A stretch of 33,840 bases of DNA from Albidovulum sp. (GCA_030837825.1 JAUQYB010000021.1:1-33840), one strand, 5' to 3'; counted from the stretch's first letter, positions 8,032 to 18,569 are shown. Notes: generated by a model from the letters alone, not told the origin. Translations and numbers: made by a program.

Positions 8032-9111
8032 ATGGCCGATGTTGCGGGTGCCGATGGGTTCGAGGCGAACGAGGATGCGCAGGTCCCGGTCACGGCCGAA
8101 GCCGCGGAGCGGGAGAAGGCCGTCGGGGGCGCGGCGCCGACCGGCCCCCGGGCCTTTCCGGTCGTCGATGCCGACGCGATCCGCCATGCGTTCGAAACCG
8201 GCACCTACCCCTATTCGCACAAGATGGGGGTGAGAACCTACGAGGCCGAGAAGGCGAAACTTCAGGCCGAGCTTCTGAAGGTCCAGATCTGGGCGCAGGA
8301 GACCGGGCAGAAGTTCATCATCCTCTTCGAGGGGCGCGACGCCGCCGGCAAGGGCGGCACGATCAAGCGGTTCATGGAGCATCTCAACCCGCGCTTCGCG
8401 CGCGTCGTGGCGCTCAACAAGCCGTCCGATGTCGAGAAGGGGCAGTGGTTCTTCCAGCGTTACATCGAGCATCTGCCGACCGCCGGCGAGATGGTGTTCT
8501 ACGACCGCTCCTGGTACAACCGCGCCGGGGTGGAGCGGGTCATGGGTTTCTGCTCGCCCACCGACTACCTCGAGTTCATGCGCCAGGCCCCGGAGATGGA
8601 GCGGATGCTGGTCCGCTCCGGCATAAGGCTCTACAAATACTGGTTCTCGGTCACCCGCGAGGAACAGCGCCGCCGCTTCCTCGCCCGCGAGACCGATCCC
8701 CTGAAGATGTGGAAGCTCTCGCCGATCGACAAGGCGTCGCTCGACAAGTGGGACGACTACACCGAGGCGAAGGAGGCGATGTTCTTCTACACCGACACCG
8801 CCGACGCGCCCTGGGTGATCGTCAAGTCCGACGACAAGAAGCGCGCCCGGCTCAACTGCATGCGCCATTTCCTCGCCTCGCTCGACTATCCGGGCAAGGA
8901 TGCGGCGGTGGTGCAGGCCCCCGATCCGCTGATCGTCGGGCGGGCGAGCCATGTGGTGCGCGGGTCGGACCACATCCTCGGCGCCTCGCTCCACCCCGAT
9001 CTCAGGCGCGGCAACCACGCCGAAGGGGGCCGCAAGGATGCCGCCTCCCCCGAGGGGAAATCCGGCAAGCGCGCAGGCGCGCGCGCCAACGGGCCCGCCG
9101 CCAAGACCTGA
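8032..9111 (+). CDS. ppk2: Polyphosphate kinase 2
   Basis: A 359-residue protein whose core matches PPK2: Walker A GRDAAGKGG (101-109), Walker B FYDRSWYNR (156-164) and the lid-type basic run EEQRRRFLARETDPLKMWKLS (near 210-230). Family knowledge: PPK2 transfers phosphate between polyphosphate and nucleoside di- or monophosphates in the cytoplasm. The length and the SHKMGVRTYE lead-in suggest the single-domain class I type that acts on diphosphates; this subclass call is inference. An extra, low-complexity N-terminal stretch of about 45 residues and a basic Ala/Gly-rich tail of about 60 residues after LDYPGKD are not part of the kinase core. A PiT gene lies 1.5 kb upstream, but the GST gene between them is on the other strand. 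Confidence 0.93.
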   Translation: MADVAGADGFEANEDAQVPVTAEAAEREKAVGGAAPTGPRAFPVVDADAIRHAFETGTYPYSHKMGVRTYEAEKAKLQAELLKVQIWAQETGQKFIILFEGRDAAGKGGTIKRFMEHLNPRFARVVALNKPSDVEKGQWFFQRYIEHLPTAGEMVFYDRSWYNRAGVERVMGFCSPTDYLEFMRQAPEMERMLVRSGIRLYKYWFSVTREEQRRRFLARETDPLKMWKLSPIDKASLDKWDDYTEAKEAMFFYTDTADAPWVIVKSDDKKRARLNCMRHFLASLDYPGKDAAVVQAPDPLIVGRASHVVRGSDHILGASLHPDLRRGNHAEGGRKDAASPEGKSGKRAGARANGPAAKT

Positions 9112-9130
9112 GGGGCGCACGAGCCGCCCC
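9112..9130 (+). terminator. Hairpin directly after the ppk2 stop codon
   Basis: GGGGCG (9112-9117) pairs with CGCCCC (9125-9130) around a 7-base loop, starting at the base after the ppk2 stop codon. There is no T tract, so termination here would be weak or rho-assisted. Confidence 0.4.
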
Positions 9131-9268
9131 CTCCGCCGCGACGCGCCCGCCCGCAGTCGTCCGCCGCCGCTATCGTAGACCCGTCCCGGGCAGTCCGGCG
9201 GCGGGGCGCGGCCGCGGCCCCCCGCGCAGGCTCTGGACCTTGCCCCCGCCGGGGCGTAAGCCTCTCGG

Positions 9269-10660
9269 ATGCGGCAGGACCGGACACCATTCGCGGCGCA
9301 TCTGAAGGCGGTTCTGGCGCTCGGCCTGCCGCTTGCGGGCTCCCATCTGGCGCAGATCGCGCTCCATGTCACGGACACCGTCATGGTCGGCTGGTACGGG
9401 GTGACCGAGCTTGCCGCCGTGGTGCTTGGCGGCGCGACCTTCTTCATCTTCTTCATCCTCGGCTCGGGGTTCGCGCAGGCGGTGATGCCGATGGTCGCGG
9501 TCGAGCTCGGCCGCGGCGACGAGACCCAGGTCCGGCGCGACACCCGGATGGCGCTCTGGCTTTCGGCGCTCTATGGCGTTGCGATCTATCCCGCGCTCTG
9601 GTGGTCCGGGTCGCTGCTTCTCGCGCTCGGGCAGGCGCCGGAGGTGGCCGCCCTCGCGCAGGACTATCTCAGGGTCGCGGGGGCGGGAATGGTGCCCGCG
9701 CTTCTCGTCATGGCCATGAAGGGCTTCCTGTCCTCGGTGGAACGGGCCGGGATCGTGCTCTGGGCCACGCTCGCGGCCACGGTGGTGAACGCGGCGCTCA
9801 ACTGGGCCTTCATCTTCGGCAACTGGGGCGCGCCCGAGCTTGGCGTCCAGGGCTCCGCGCTGGCCAGCGTGGTGGCGCAGGTGCTGACCGTCGTCATCCT
9901 TGCCGTGGTCGCGGCCCTCGATCCGGCGCTGGCCAGGTTCCGGTTGTTCGCGCGGTTCTGGCGCGCCGACTGGACCGCCTTCGTCCAGGTCTGGCGGCTC
10001 GGCTGGCCGATCGGAATGACCGGGCTCTTCGAGGCGGGCATGTTCGAGACGGCGGCGCTGATGATGGGGTGGATCGGCACCAGGGAACTCGCCGCCCACG
10101 GAATCGCGCTGCAACTCGGCGCGATCTCGTTCATGGTCTATCTCGGCCTCTCCAATGCCGCCACGGTGCGCGCGGGGCGGACGGTCGGAACCGACGACAC
10201 CCGGAGCCTGCGGGACGGCGCGATGGCGGCGATCGCGCTCGTGGTCCTGGTGGCGGGCGTCGTCGTCGCGGCCTTCCTGGCGGTTCCGGAACTGCTCCTC
10301 GGCCTCTTTCTCGACCCGGCCAATCCAGAGACGCCGGAGATCCTCGCCTATGGCGCCACGCTCCTGGCGGTTGCGGCGTTGTTTCAGCTTGCCGACGCGG
10401 CGCAGGTCATGGCGCTCGGCCTTCTGCGCGGCGTGCACGACACCCGGGGGCCGATGGTCATCGCCTCGGTCGGCTACTGGCTCATCGGCATCCCGTCGAG
10501 CTATGTGCTGGCGTTCCGCTTCGGGCTCGGCGGCGTCGGCGTCTGGATCGGCCTTGTCATCGGGCTCGTCTTCGCCGGCACGCTTCTGATGACGCGGTTC
10601 TGGCGGGGCCCCTGGCTCAGCGATAGGCCCGCAGATAGTGGCGCTCGAACGCCCGCTTGA
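9269..10660 (+). CDS. MATE family efflux transporter
   Basis: 463 residues with about twelve hydrophobic segments in two homologous halves. Family features are the N-terminal GLPLAGSHLAQIALHVTDTVMVGWYG and the second-half counterpart RLGWPIGMTGLFEAGMFETAALMMGWIG. Family knowledge: an inner-membrane antiporter that exports cationic drugs or metabolites in exchange for sodium ions or protons; NorM-like by architecture. The 3' end overlaps the end of the convergent flavoprotein gene by 44 nt (10617-10660), so the last about 15 residues, which are hydrophilic, are encoded opposite that gene. About 157 bp precede the start after ppk2. The substrate is unknown. Confidence 0.9.
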   Translation: MRQDRTPFAAHLKAVLALGLPLAGSHLAQIALHVTDTVMVGWYGVTELAAVVLGGATFFIFFILGSGFAQAVMPMVAVELGRGDETQVRRDTRMALWLSALYGVAIYPALWWSGSLLLALGQAPEVAALAQDYLRVAGAGMVPALLVMAMKGFLSSVERAGIVLWATLAATVVNAALNWAFIFGNWGAPELGVQGSALASVVAQVLTVVILAVVAALDPALARFRLFARFWRADWTAFVQVWRLGWPIGMTGLFEAGMFETAALMMGWIGTRELAAHGIALQLGAISFMVYLGLSNAATVRAGRTVGTDDTRSLRDGAMAAIALVVLVAGVVVAAFLAVPELLLGLFLDPANPETPEILAYGATLLAVAALFQLADAAQVMALGLLRGVHDTRGPMVIASVGYWLIGIPSSYVLAFRFGLGGVGVWIGLVIGLVFAGTLLMTRFWRGPWLSDRPADSGARTPA

Positions 10661-11747
10661 GCCAGTGGAGCGGTTTGAGCGCGGGAAGGGTCAGGTTGAT
10701 CCTGCCGCGGCGGAAGACCAGCATCCCCCGGTCGAGGCTGTCCATGATGCAGATGAGTTCGGCCGTGAAGGTCCGGGACGGCGCCTTGCCCTTCAGCGCG
10801 GCAGCGATGTTGGCGGCCACGGCGCGGGCCTGAAGATCGGCCTGGTGCGCCTGTTTCGGCAGCCATTCGGGACCGGGGTAGGAACCCGCGTCGCCCGCCA
10901 CCCAGATCCCCTCGCAGCCCTCGACGCGGGCGAACGCATCCGCGCGGACCATGCCGCCCGGCGACAGCGGCAGGTCGGTCGCGGCAAGCCATTCGGGGCC
11001 GGTCATGCCGGGCTGGAAGAGGATCAGGTCGGCGGCGATCTCTCCGCCTTCGGTCACCACCCGGTCGGGCCCGATCCGCACCATCTTGTGGCCGAGATGC
11101 GTCTCGATCCCCCGCCGCGTCATCTCGGCAAGGATCGCGTCCACCGCCTTTTCGCCAAGCCGCTGGCCCGGCCGCGCGGAGGGCGAGAAGAAGACCATGC
11201 GGAAGCGGTCGCGCCGGCCCTCGCGGCGCAAGAGCCGGTCGAGGATGAAGGCGTATTCGAACATCGGCCCGCCGCGGATCGCGCCCGGCTCCTGGGGGTT
11301 CGTCGCCATGCCGATGGCGATGGTGCCGCCGTCGAGTGCTGCCAGCCGCGCCGTCATCGCCTCGGCCGCGGCGATGCCCTCGCAGGGGATGATCGCGTGT
11401 TCGATGCCGGGCAGCTTCTTCAGGAACCGCCCGCCCGAGGCGATGACGACATGATCGGCCGCGATCGTCTCGCCGGTGTCGGTCGTGATCGTGCGCGTCC
11501 GGGCGGCCAGCCCGGTGACCGAGGCTTTCACGAACCGCACCCGGTGGCGGGCGAAGAAGCGGGCAAGCGGCAGCCTCAGCGCCTCGCCCCGGCGCAGGCC
11601 CGCGGGAATCCAGATCGAGGAGGGCAGGTAGTGCAGGTCCTCGCGTGGCGAGATCACGGTGAGCTCGGCCCCGACCCCCCGGCGGCGGAGGCCGCGGACG
11701 GTGGTGAGCGCGGCGAAGCCGGAGCCGATGATGGCGATGTGGGGCAT
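10617..11747 (-). CDS. Sulfide:quinone oxidoreductase-like FAD flavoprotein
   Basis: 376 residues, matching the SQR/FCC branch of pyridine nucleotide-disulfide reductases. It has an N-terminal FAD-binding fold (HIAIIGSGFAALTTVRGLR), the sequence GPMFEYAFILDRLLRR of the central domain, and a second FAD motif GIWVAGDAGSYPGPEWLPKQAHQA. A C-terminal segment (ELICIMDSLDRG...KPLHWLKRAFERHYL) could sit on the membrane. Cysteines are at 122, 278 and 333. By eye 122 and 333 correspond to two of the three conserved SQR cysteines, but the central one (normally in a GASCFGP-like motif) is replaced by Arg in GAIRGGP. A canonical SQR reaction is therefore doubtful; a related persulfide or quinone-reducing flavoprotein is possible. 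The promoter carries an SqrR/BigR-type operator 10 bp upstream of the start, supporting a sulfur role. GGAG precedes the ATG. Confidence 0.82.
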   Translation of the reverse strand: MPHIAIIGSGFAALTTVRGLRRRGVGAELTVISPREDLHYLPSSIWIPAGLRRGEALRLPLARFFARHRVRFVKASVTGLAARTRTITTDTGETIAADHVVIASGGRFLKKLPGIEHAIIPCEGIAAAEAMTARLAALDGGTIAIGMATNPQEPGAIRGGPMFEYAFILDRLLRREGRRDRFRMVFFSPSARPGQRLGEKAVDAILAEMTRRGIETHLGHKMVRIGPDRVVTEGGEIAADLILFQPGMTGPEWLAATDLPLSPGGMVRADAFARVEGCEGIWVAGDAGSYPGPEWLPKQAHQADLQARAVAANIAAALKGKAPSRTFTAELICIMDSLDRGMLVFRRGRINLTLPALKPLHWLKRAFERHYLRAYR

Positions 11748-11756
11748 GGCCGCTCC

Positions 11757-11782
11757 GATATATTCGACGTGTTGAATGTATC
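11757..11782 (-). promoter_or_regulatory. SqrR/BigR-type (persulfide-sensing ArsR family) operator
   Basis: The 26-bp imperfect palindrome is GATATATTCGAC-GT-GTTGAATGTATC, with 10 of 12 arm positions matching. Its core is exactly ATTC-N8-GAAT (11762-11777), the consensus I recall for Rhodobacter capsulatus SqrR and related BigR repressors. It sits 10 bp upstream of the start codon of the SQR-like gene and overlaps the proposed -10 box, so bound repressor would block transcription. Identity of the regulator is inference; no sqrR/bigR gene is in the window. Confidence 0.75.
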
Positions 11783-11803
11783 CAGTGATCGCCGGCGCGG
11801 CAA
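11775..11803 (-). promoter_or_regulatory. Sigma-70-type promoter of the SQR-like gene
   Basis: Reading leftward: TTGCCG as -35 (11798-11803, 4 of 6 consensus bases), a spacer of 17 bp, then TACATT as -10 (11775-11780, 4 of 6). The -10 box lies inside the ATTC-N8-GAAT operator, which supports both calls. Confidence 0.55.
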
Positions 11804-11839
11804 GCGCGGAACCTGCGTCCGAACCGCGCAGCCGGTGGC

Positions 11840-12253
11840 TCAGCCTTCGCCCTGAGCCTTCATCAGCCGCTCGGCCTTCCTGCGCACCAGCACGGTCCGC
11901 AGGTCGTGCATCGCCAGCAGAAGCGCATCGGTCACCTCGTCGAGCTGGGCGTCGCTCGCCTTCGACTGGGCCCATTGCGCCGTCAGATTCAGGTGATCCA
12001 CCGCGCGGTGGATGTCGTCGATGTCGCGCCGGGCGAGCATTTCGGTCCGCGCCGCGATCCAGTCGCGGATCGTGGCCATGTCGGCGTCGGAGAGAGCGCG
12101 GTCGCCGTGGGGCCTGATCTCGCCGTTCTTCACGTTGACGGTGGCGATCTGGTCCATCTCGATCCGCCGCTGGCGGTTTTCCGTATCGACCCGGAAGACC
12201 GCCGCGCCGTTCTCGCGGATGCGGAAGTAGTGGTCCGGCAGATCGCCCGCCAT
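11840..12253 (-). CDS. Conserved hypothetical protein downstream of aatA
   Basis: 137 residues, hydrophilic, no signal peptide or membrane segment. The N-terminal half looks like a small beta-rich domain (DHYFRIRENGAAVFRVDTENRQRRIEMDQIATVNVKNGEI) and the rest is helical, with a basic C-terminus (LVRRKAERLMKAQGEG). I do not recognise a named family and assign no function. The start at 12253 is preceded by GAGGGG and lies only 8 bp after the aspartate aminotransferase stop codon, so the two are almost certainly co-transcribed. That context and the good ribosome site make it a real gene. Confidence 0.75.
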   Translation of the reverse strand: MAGDLPDHYFRIRENGAAVFRVDTENRQRRIEMDQIATVNVKNGEIRPHGDRALSDADMATIRDWIAARTEMLARRDIDDIHRAVDHLNLTAQWAQSKASDAQLDEVTDALLLAMHDLRTVLVRRKAERLMKAQGEG

Positions 12254-12261
12254 TTGCCCCC

Positions 12262-14936
<2,675 letters not shown>

Positions 14937-14991
14937 GACCCGGGGTAAAGGGGAGCCGAGCCGGGTTGTCCGGTGTCGCTGCCCTCTGGCG

Positions 14992-15678
14992 TCACCCCGG
15001 CCGCCCCGATCCCTCCGCCCGGCCGAGAAGCTGCTCGGTCAGTTCCCTTTCCAGCTTGCGGCGGATCGCACGGGGAAAGTCGTCCTGCGTCCGGGCGATT
15101 TCGACGAAGGCGCCCTGTCCGTGGATCACCCGCGTCCGGTAGTAGATAGCGATGTCGGCCTCGTGGCCGCCGATGGGCAGCCCGTTCACCAGCGTCTCGC
15201 CGAAATCCTCCGCGGCGTAGACCTCTTCCGGCTTGCGCCCGTCGTTCGAGCGCCCGTCGCCCGAGATGTCGAGCGTGCGGGCGAGACAGTCGGGCGCGCG
15301 GTCGAGCAGAGTCCGCCCGAAATCGAGCGCGGCGCCGAGGCCGGTGGGCAGGTGGTCGGCGACGCGGCGGTGGCCGGCGATCCGGTCGCGGATGCGGGCA
15401 AGGTCGGCCTCGCCGGCCACTTCCGTCCAGTCGAGGACAATGTCCTGCTGCGCCTGGCCCGACCATTCGAAGACCGCGAGCGCCACGCGGTCTTCGGGTT
15501 TCAGGAAAGCATCGACGATCACGCGGTCGGCCAGCGCGGCAAGCAGACCCTCCCTCTGGATCGCATAGTCCCGCGCGTCGACCGAGCGCGACACGTCGAT
15601 CCCGAGCGCGAGCGCGAGCCGGCAGGCAGGCGAGGCCGGGGTGGCGACGAACGCCAGAAGCAGGGCGAGCCGGATCAT
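14992..15678 (-). CDS. DUF1194 protein (secreted, vWA-like), second of a tandem pair
   Basis: 228 residues with an N-terminal signal peptide (MIRLALLLAFVATPASPA) and then a von Willebrand A-like domain. It has the metal-site motif DVSRS (28-32), a later TGLGAALDFG and DISGDGRSNDG, the hallmark of DUF1194. Family knowledge: periplasmic or exported proteins of unknown function, common in Rhodobacteraceae. Its start codon overlaps the stop codon of the upstream paralogue by four bases (ATGA), so translation is coupled. The 3' end lies 55 bp from the end of the SnoaL-like gene. The paired copies suggest that the two proteins act together or have diverged after duplication. Confidence 0.88.
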   Translation of the reverse strand: MIRLALLLAFVATPASPACRLALALGIDVSRSVDARDYAIQREGLLAALADRVIVDAFLKPEDRVALAVFEWSGQAQQDIVLDWTEVAGEADLARIRDRIAGHRRVADHLPTGLGAALDFGRTLLDRAPDCLARTLDISGDGRSNDGRKPEEVYAAEDFGETLVNGLPIGGHEADIAIYYRTRVIHGQGAFVEIARTQDDFPRAIRRKLERELTEQLLGRAEGSGRPG

Positions 15679-16394
15679 CCCGGCGCGCCGGGGCGCAGCC
15701 AGCCGATCACCGGCCCCTGCAATTCGCGCACGAGCTTCGCCCGGATCGCGCGTTCGTAGTCGCGGAAGCTCTCCGCCTCGATCACGAAGGCGCCCGGGCC
15801 GCGGATCACCTCGGCCCGATAGTAGTCGGCCACGCCCGCCTCGCCGCCGCGGATGGCGAGTCCGTTCACCGTGACCCGGTCGAAGTCGAAGGCGCGGTAG
15901 GCCGATGCAGGCGGAAAGCCGTCGTTGTTCTTTCCGTCGCCCGACAGGTCGAGCGTCTGTGCCCCGCAGCCGGGCCCCCGGCGAAAAAGCGTGGCCGCAT
16001 GGCCGAGCGCGTTGCCGATCGCCGTCGGCATGTCGTCGCGGCTGCGTCTGCTTGCTGCGATGGCACCGGCGGCAAGGTCGAGGTCGTCGGCCGAGGCGAT
16101 CTCGAGCCACGGCAGAAGCTCCGCCTGCGACCGTGGCCCGCTCCATTCGAAGACGGTGAGCCAGACGGCCTGACCCGGAGCGGCGAGGAAGGCATCCCGC
16201 ACCTCGGGCGCGACCAGCGCGCGGGCAAGGCCGCCGCGCTGCAAGCCGTCCTCGCGACGGTCGACCGAGGCGGAAATGTCGAGCGCGAGGATCAGCGCGA
16301 GCCGGCATTCGGCCGCGCCGGGCCCGGCCGCGAGGGCGGTCGCGACAAGCCCGGCAAGCCCTACCAGTGCCCAGTGTTGCCCATGCTTGCCCAC
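15675..16394 (-). CDS. DUF1194 protein (secreted, vWA-like), first of a tandem pair
   Basis: 239 residues, paralogous to the next gene downstream. There is a signal peptide of about 28 residues (hydrophobic core ALVGLAGLVATALAAG, AxA-like end), the metal-site motif DISAS (39-43), TAIGNALGHA and DLSGDGKNNDG, then GVADYYRAEVIRGPGAFVIEAESF, which aligns with IAIYYRTRVIHGQGAFVEIARTQ of its neighbour. The start is a GTG at 16394 inside the 3' end of the VOC gene (34-nt overlap); no ATG gives a complete signal peptide. Transcription from the VOC promoter with translational coupling is the likely arrangement. Function unknown. Confidence 0.85.
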   Translation of the reverse strand: MGKHGQHWALVGLAGLVATALAAGPGAAECRLALILALDISASVDRREDGLQRGGLARALVAPEVRDAFLAAPGQAVWLTVFEWSGPRSQAELLPWLEIASADDLDLAAGAIAASRRSRDDMPTAIGNALGHAATLFRRGPGCGAQTLDLSGDGKNNDGFPPASAYRAFDFDRVTVNGLAIRGGEAGVADYYRAEVIRGPGAFVIEAESFRDYERAIRAKLVRELQGPVIGWLRPGAPG

Positions 16395-16789
16395 GGCTCC
16401 TCCGGCGCCTTCGCGGCGCCTTTCTGCAGAAGCTCGACCGAGATGTTGTCGGGCGAACGGACGAAGGCCATGTGCCCGTCGCGCGGCGGGCGGTTGATCG
16501 TGACGCCGTTGGCCCGAAGATGCGCGCAGGTCGCATAGATGTCGTCGACCTCGTAGGCGAGGTGGCCGAAGTGGCGGCTGTCCGATGGCAGGCCCGCGTC
16601 GCCGTCCCAGTTGAAGGTCAGCTCCACCGGGCAGTCGGGCTGGCCGGGCGGGGCCATGAAGACCAGCGTGAAGCGTCCCTGTTCGCTTTCATAGCGCCGC
16701 GTCTCCTCCAGCCCGAGAAGGCGGTAGAACGCGATCGACGCCTCCAGGTCCTTCACGCGCACCATCGTGTGCAGGTATTTCAACGCCAT
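16361..16789 (-). CDS. VOC family protein, lactoylglutathione lyase (glyoxalase I)-like
   Basis: 142 residues with two beta-alpha-beta-beta-beta modules of the vicinal oxygen chelate fold: HTMVRVKDLEASIAFYRLLGL at the N-terminus, ELTFNWD, HFGHLAYEVDDIYATCAHL and AFVRSPDNISVELLQKG. The metal ligand pattern (His near residue 7, Glu in VELTFNW, His in HFGHLAYEV, Glu in SVELLQ) fits glyoxalase I, which isomerises the methylglyoxal-glutathione adduct, so this is a good but not certain call. A perfect AGGAGG precedes the ATG at 16789. It is first of a three-gene unit with the two DUF1194 genes and divergent from thyX. Confidence 0.85.
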   Translation of the reverse strand: MALKYLHTMVRVKDLEASIAFYRLLGLEETRRYESEQGRFTLVFMAPPGQPDCPVELTFNWDGDAGLPSDSRHFGHLAYEVDDIYATCAHLRANGVTINRPPRDGHMAFVRSPDNISVELLQKGAAKAPEEPWASMGNTGHW

Positions 16790-16912
16790 TCCGCCCTCCT
16801 TCATGGCCCACCGGGCCAGCCTAGCAGCCCGGCCGCCCCGCCGCCAAGCGTCCCCCGGGCAGATGCGGCCCGCCGGATCATCAAATTTCGGAAAACCTAC
16901 CGCCCATCGCGG

Positions 16913-16941
16913 TTATCAGTCGCCGTGACCATAGATATAGT
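16913..16941 (+). promoter_or_regulatory. Sigma-70-type promoter of thyX
   Basis: TTATCA (16913-16918, 4 of 6) and TATAGT (16936-16941, 5 of 6) are separated by 17 bp. A transcript would start near 16948, about 25 bases before the thyX ATG. The surrounding stretch is AT-rich against the local background. Confidence 0.6.
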
Positions 16942-16971
16942 GGGGGCGATTCGTGACACCGGAGGACCGCC

Positions 16972-17877
16972 ATGACCCTGACGCCCGAACAGACGGCCGA
17001 GATCGCCGAGGCCCGGTCCCACGCCCGGCAGACGCTGCGCGCGACGTCCGAAGGGATGGAGCGTCACCTCTACCGCGCGCACGAAGTGCTCGACCACGGG
17101 ATTGTCCGGGTCATCGACTACATGGGCGACGATGGCGCCATCACCCAGGCTGCCCGCGTCAGCTACGGCCGCGGCACGAAACACGTGACCAACGACGAGG
17201 GGTTGATCCGCTATCTGATGCGGCACTGGCACTCGACCCCTTTCGAGATGTGCGAGGTGAAGTTCCACGTCAAGCTGCCGGTCTTCGTTGCCCGCCAGTG
17301 GATCCGCCACCGCACCGCCAACGTCAACGAGTATTCCGCCCGTTACTCGATCCTCGACCGCGAATTCTACATCCCCGCGCCGGAGCATCTCGCGGCCCAG
17401 TCGACGGTGAACAATCAGGGAAGGGGGGAGCTTCTGGAGGGCACGGAGGCGGCGCGCGTCCTCGACATCCTGCGCGAGGACGCGATGCGCGCCTACGATC
17501 ATTACGAGGACATGCTGAGCCAGGAGGGCCAGAAGGGCCTCGCCCGCGAACTCGCCCGGATGAACCTGCCGGCCAACGTCTACACGCAATGGTACTGGAA
17601 GATCGACCTTCACAACCTTTTCCACTTCCTCCGCCTCAGGGCCGACACCCATGCGCAGTATGAAATCCGCGCCTATGCCGAGGCGATGTGCGGGATCGTC
17701 AGGGACTGGGTGCCGGTGGCCTATGCCGCCTTCGAGGACTACCGGCTGGGTGGTGTGGCGCTGTCGGGCCGGGCGGTGGAGGTGCTGCGGCGCCGTCTTG
17801 CCGGGGAGAGCGTCACGCAAGAAAGCTCCGGCATGTCGAAAGGCGAATGGCGGGAGTTCGAGGAGGTCTGGGGGTAA
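16972..17877 (+). CDS. thyX: FAD-dependent thymidylate synthase ThyX
   Basis: 301 residues. The ThyX motif region [15 protein letters not shown] (112-126) carries the RHR and the downstream S..R that bind dUMP and flavin; further family blocks are [25 protein letters not shown] before it and [22 protein letters not shown] near the C-terminus. The enzyme makes dTMP from dUMP with methylene-tetrahydrofolate, NADPH and FAD. GGAGGACC precedes the ATG, and a promoter lies just upstream. It is divergent from the VOC gene. Length is at the long end of the family because of N- and C-terminal extensions of the alphaproteobacterial type. Confidence 0.95.
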   Translation: MTLTPEQTAEIAEARSHARQTLRATSEGMERHLYRAHEVLDHGIVRVIDYMGDDGAITQAARVSYGRGTKHVTNDEGLIRYLMRHWHSTPFEMCEVKFHVKLPVFVARQWIRHRTANVNEYSARYSILDREFYIPAPEHLAAQSTVNNQGRGELLEGTEAARVLDILREDAMRAYDHYEDMLSQEGQKGLARELARMNLPANVYTQWYWKIDLHNLFHFLRLRADTHAQYEIRAYAEAMCGIVRDWVPVAYAAFEDYRLGGVALSGRAVEVLRRRLAGESVTQESSGMSKGEWREFEEVWG

Positions 17878-18020
17878 GGCAGCGAGGCGCCTCCGGCTCG
17901 ATGGAGCGGTCGCGCGGCCCCGAAAAAGACCTCAGCGCGTGTCGGATATGTCTTGGAGCGCGGCACCCCCATACCGTAGGATGCAAGCCGCACGTTGCCA
18001 TAAATAGCGGGGGGTATGCT

Positions 18021-18569
18021 ATGCTGCGCGCGCTTGTCCTGTTTGCGATCTTGGCTTTGGGGGTGTCGGCCTCATCGGCCGCAACCGTGAATTTCGACAG
18101 CACAGAGTTGAGGATCAGAATGACCTCTGCTGTGGGGCTGACGCACATCCAGTCGTTCAATAGGTTCAACTTTTCCACGACTCCTGTCGTGGCGGACCTT
18201 ACGACCCGTGTCGTTGCGACGAGCGGACGACGGCCAGACGTCTCAGGGCTGTTCGCCGACACCTGGACAGGAATTGTTCAAGCTCAGCGAGTTGCGCCGC
18301 TGAGCTACACGATGTTCGGAATCTTTCTCTCGCCAACCCCGGTCGGCCTTGCGGCGCTGACATTCCTTCCAAATGGAACATGGACCTGTTCGGGAGATTG
18401 CGGAATATACGGCTATTGGCGGCCGAATGGGCAGTTTTATCCGTCCGCGACACCATTGACCTCCGGCACTTATGACGTCCAGAGGGTTCCGTTGCCCGCC
18501 GCCGCTGGCCTTCTTGGGATCGCGCTTCTGGGAATTTTTGCCGCAGGACTTCGTCGGCGGCGGCCATGA
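18021..18569 (+). CDS. VPLPA-CTERM sorting-domain surface protein
   Basis: 182 residues: a signal peptide (MLRALVLFAILALGVSASSAA), a Ser/Thr/Phe-rich body with a single close cysteine pair (Cys123, Cys127 in TWTCSGDCGIYGYW) and a C-terminal tail. The tail is VPLPA (156-160), a 17-residue hydrophobic helix and a basic end RRRR, that is, the tripartite exosortase-type VPLPA-CTERM signal. Family knowledge: such proteins are processed by a dedicated exosortase and released or anchored with exopolysaccharide; no exosortase gene is in the window. The body matches nothing I recognise. Base composition is visibly lower in GC than the neighbours, and codons ending in A or T are common, suggesting transfer or relaxed selection. 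The ribosome site is weak (GGGGGG 5-10 bp upstream). Confidence 0.8.
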   Translation: MLRALVLFAILALGVSASSAATVNFDSTELRIRMTSAVGLTHIQSFNRFNFSTTPVVADLTTRVVATSGRRPDVSGLFADTWTGIVQAQRVAPLSYTMFGIFLSPTPVGLAALTFLPNGTWTCSGDCGIYGYWRPNGQFYPSATPLTSGTYDVQRVPLPAAAGLLGIALLGIFAAGLRRRRP

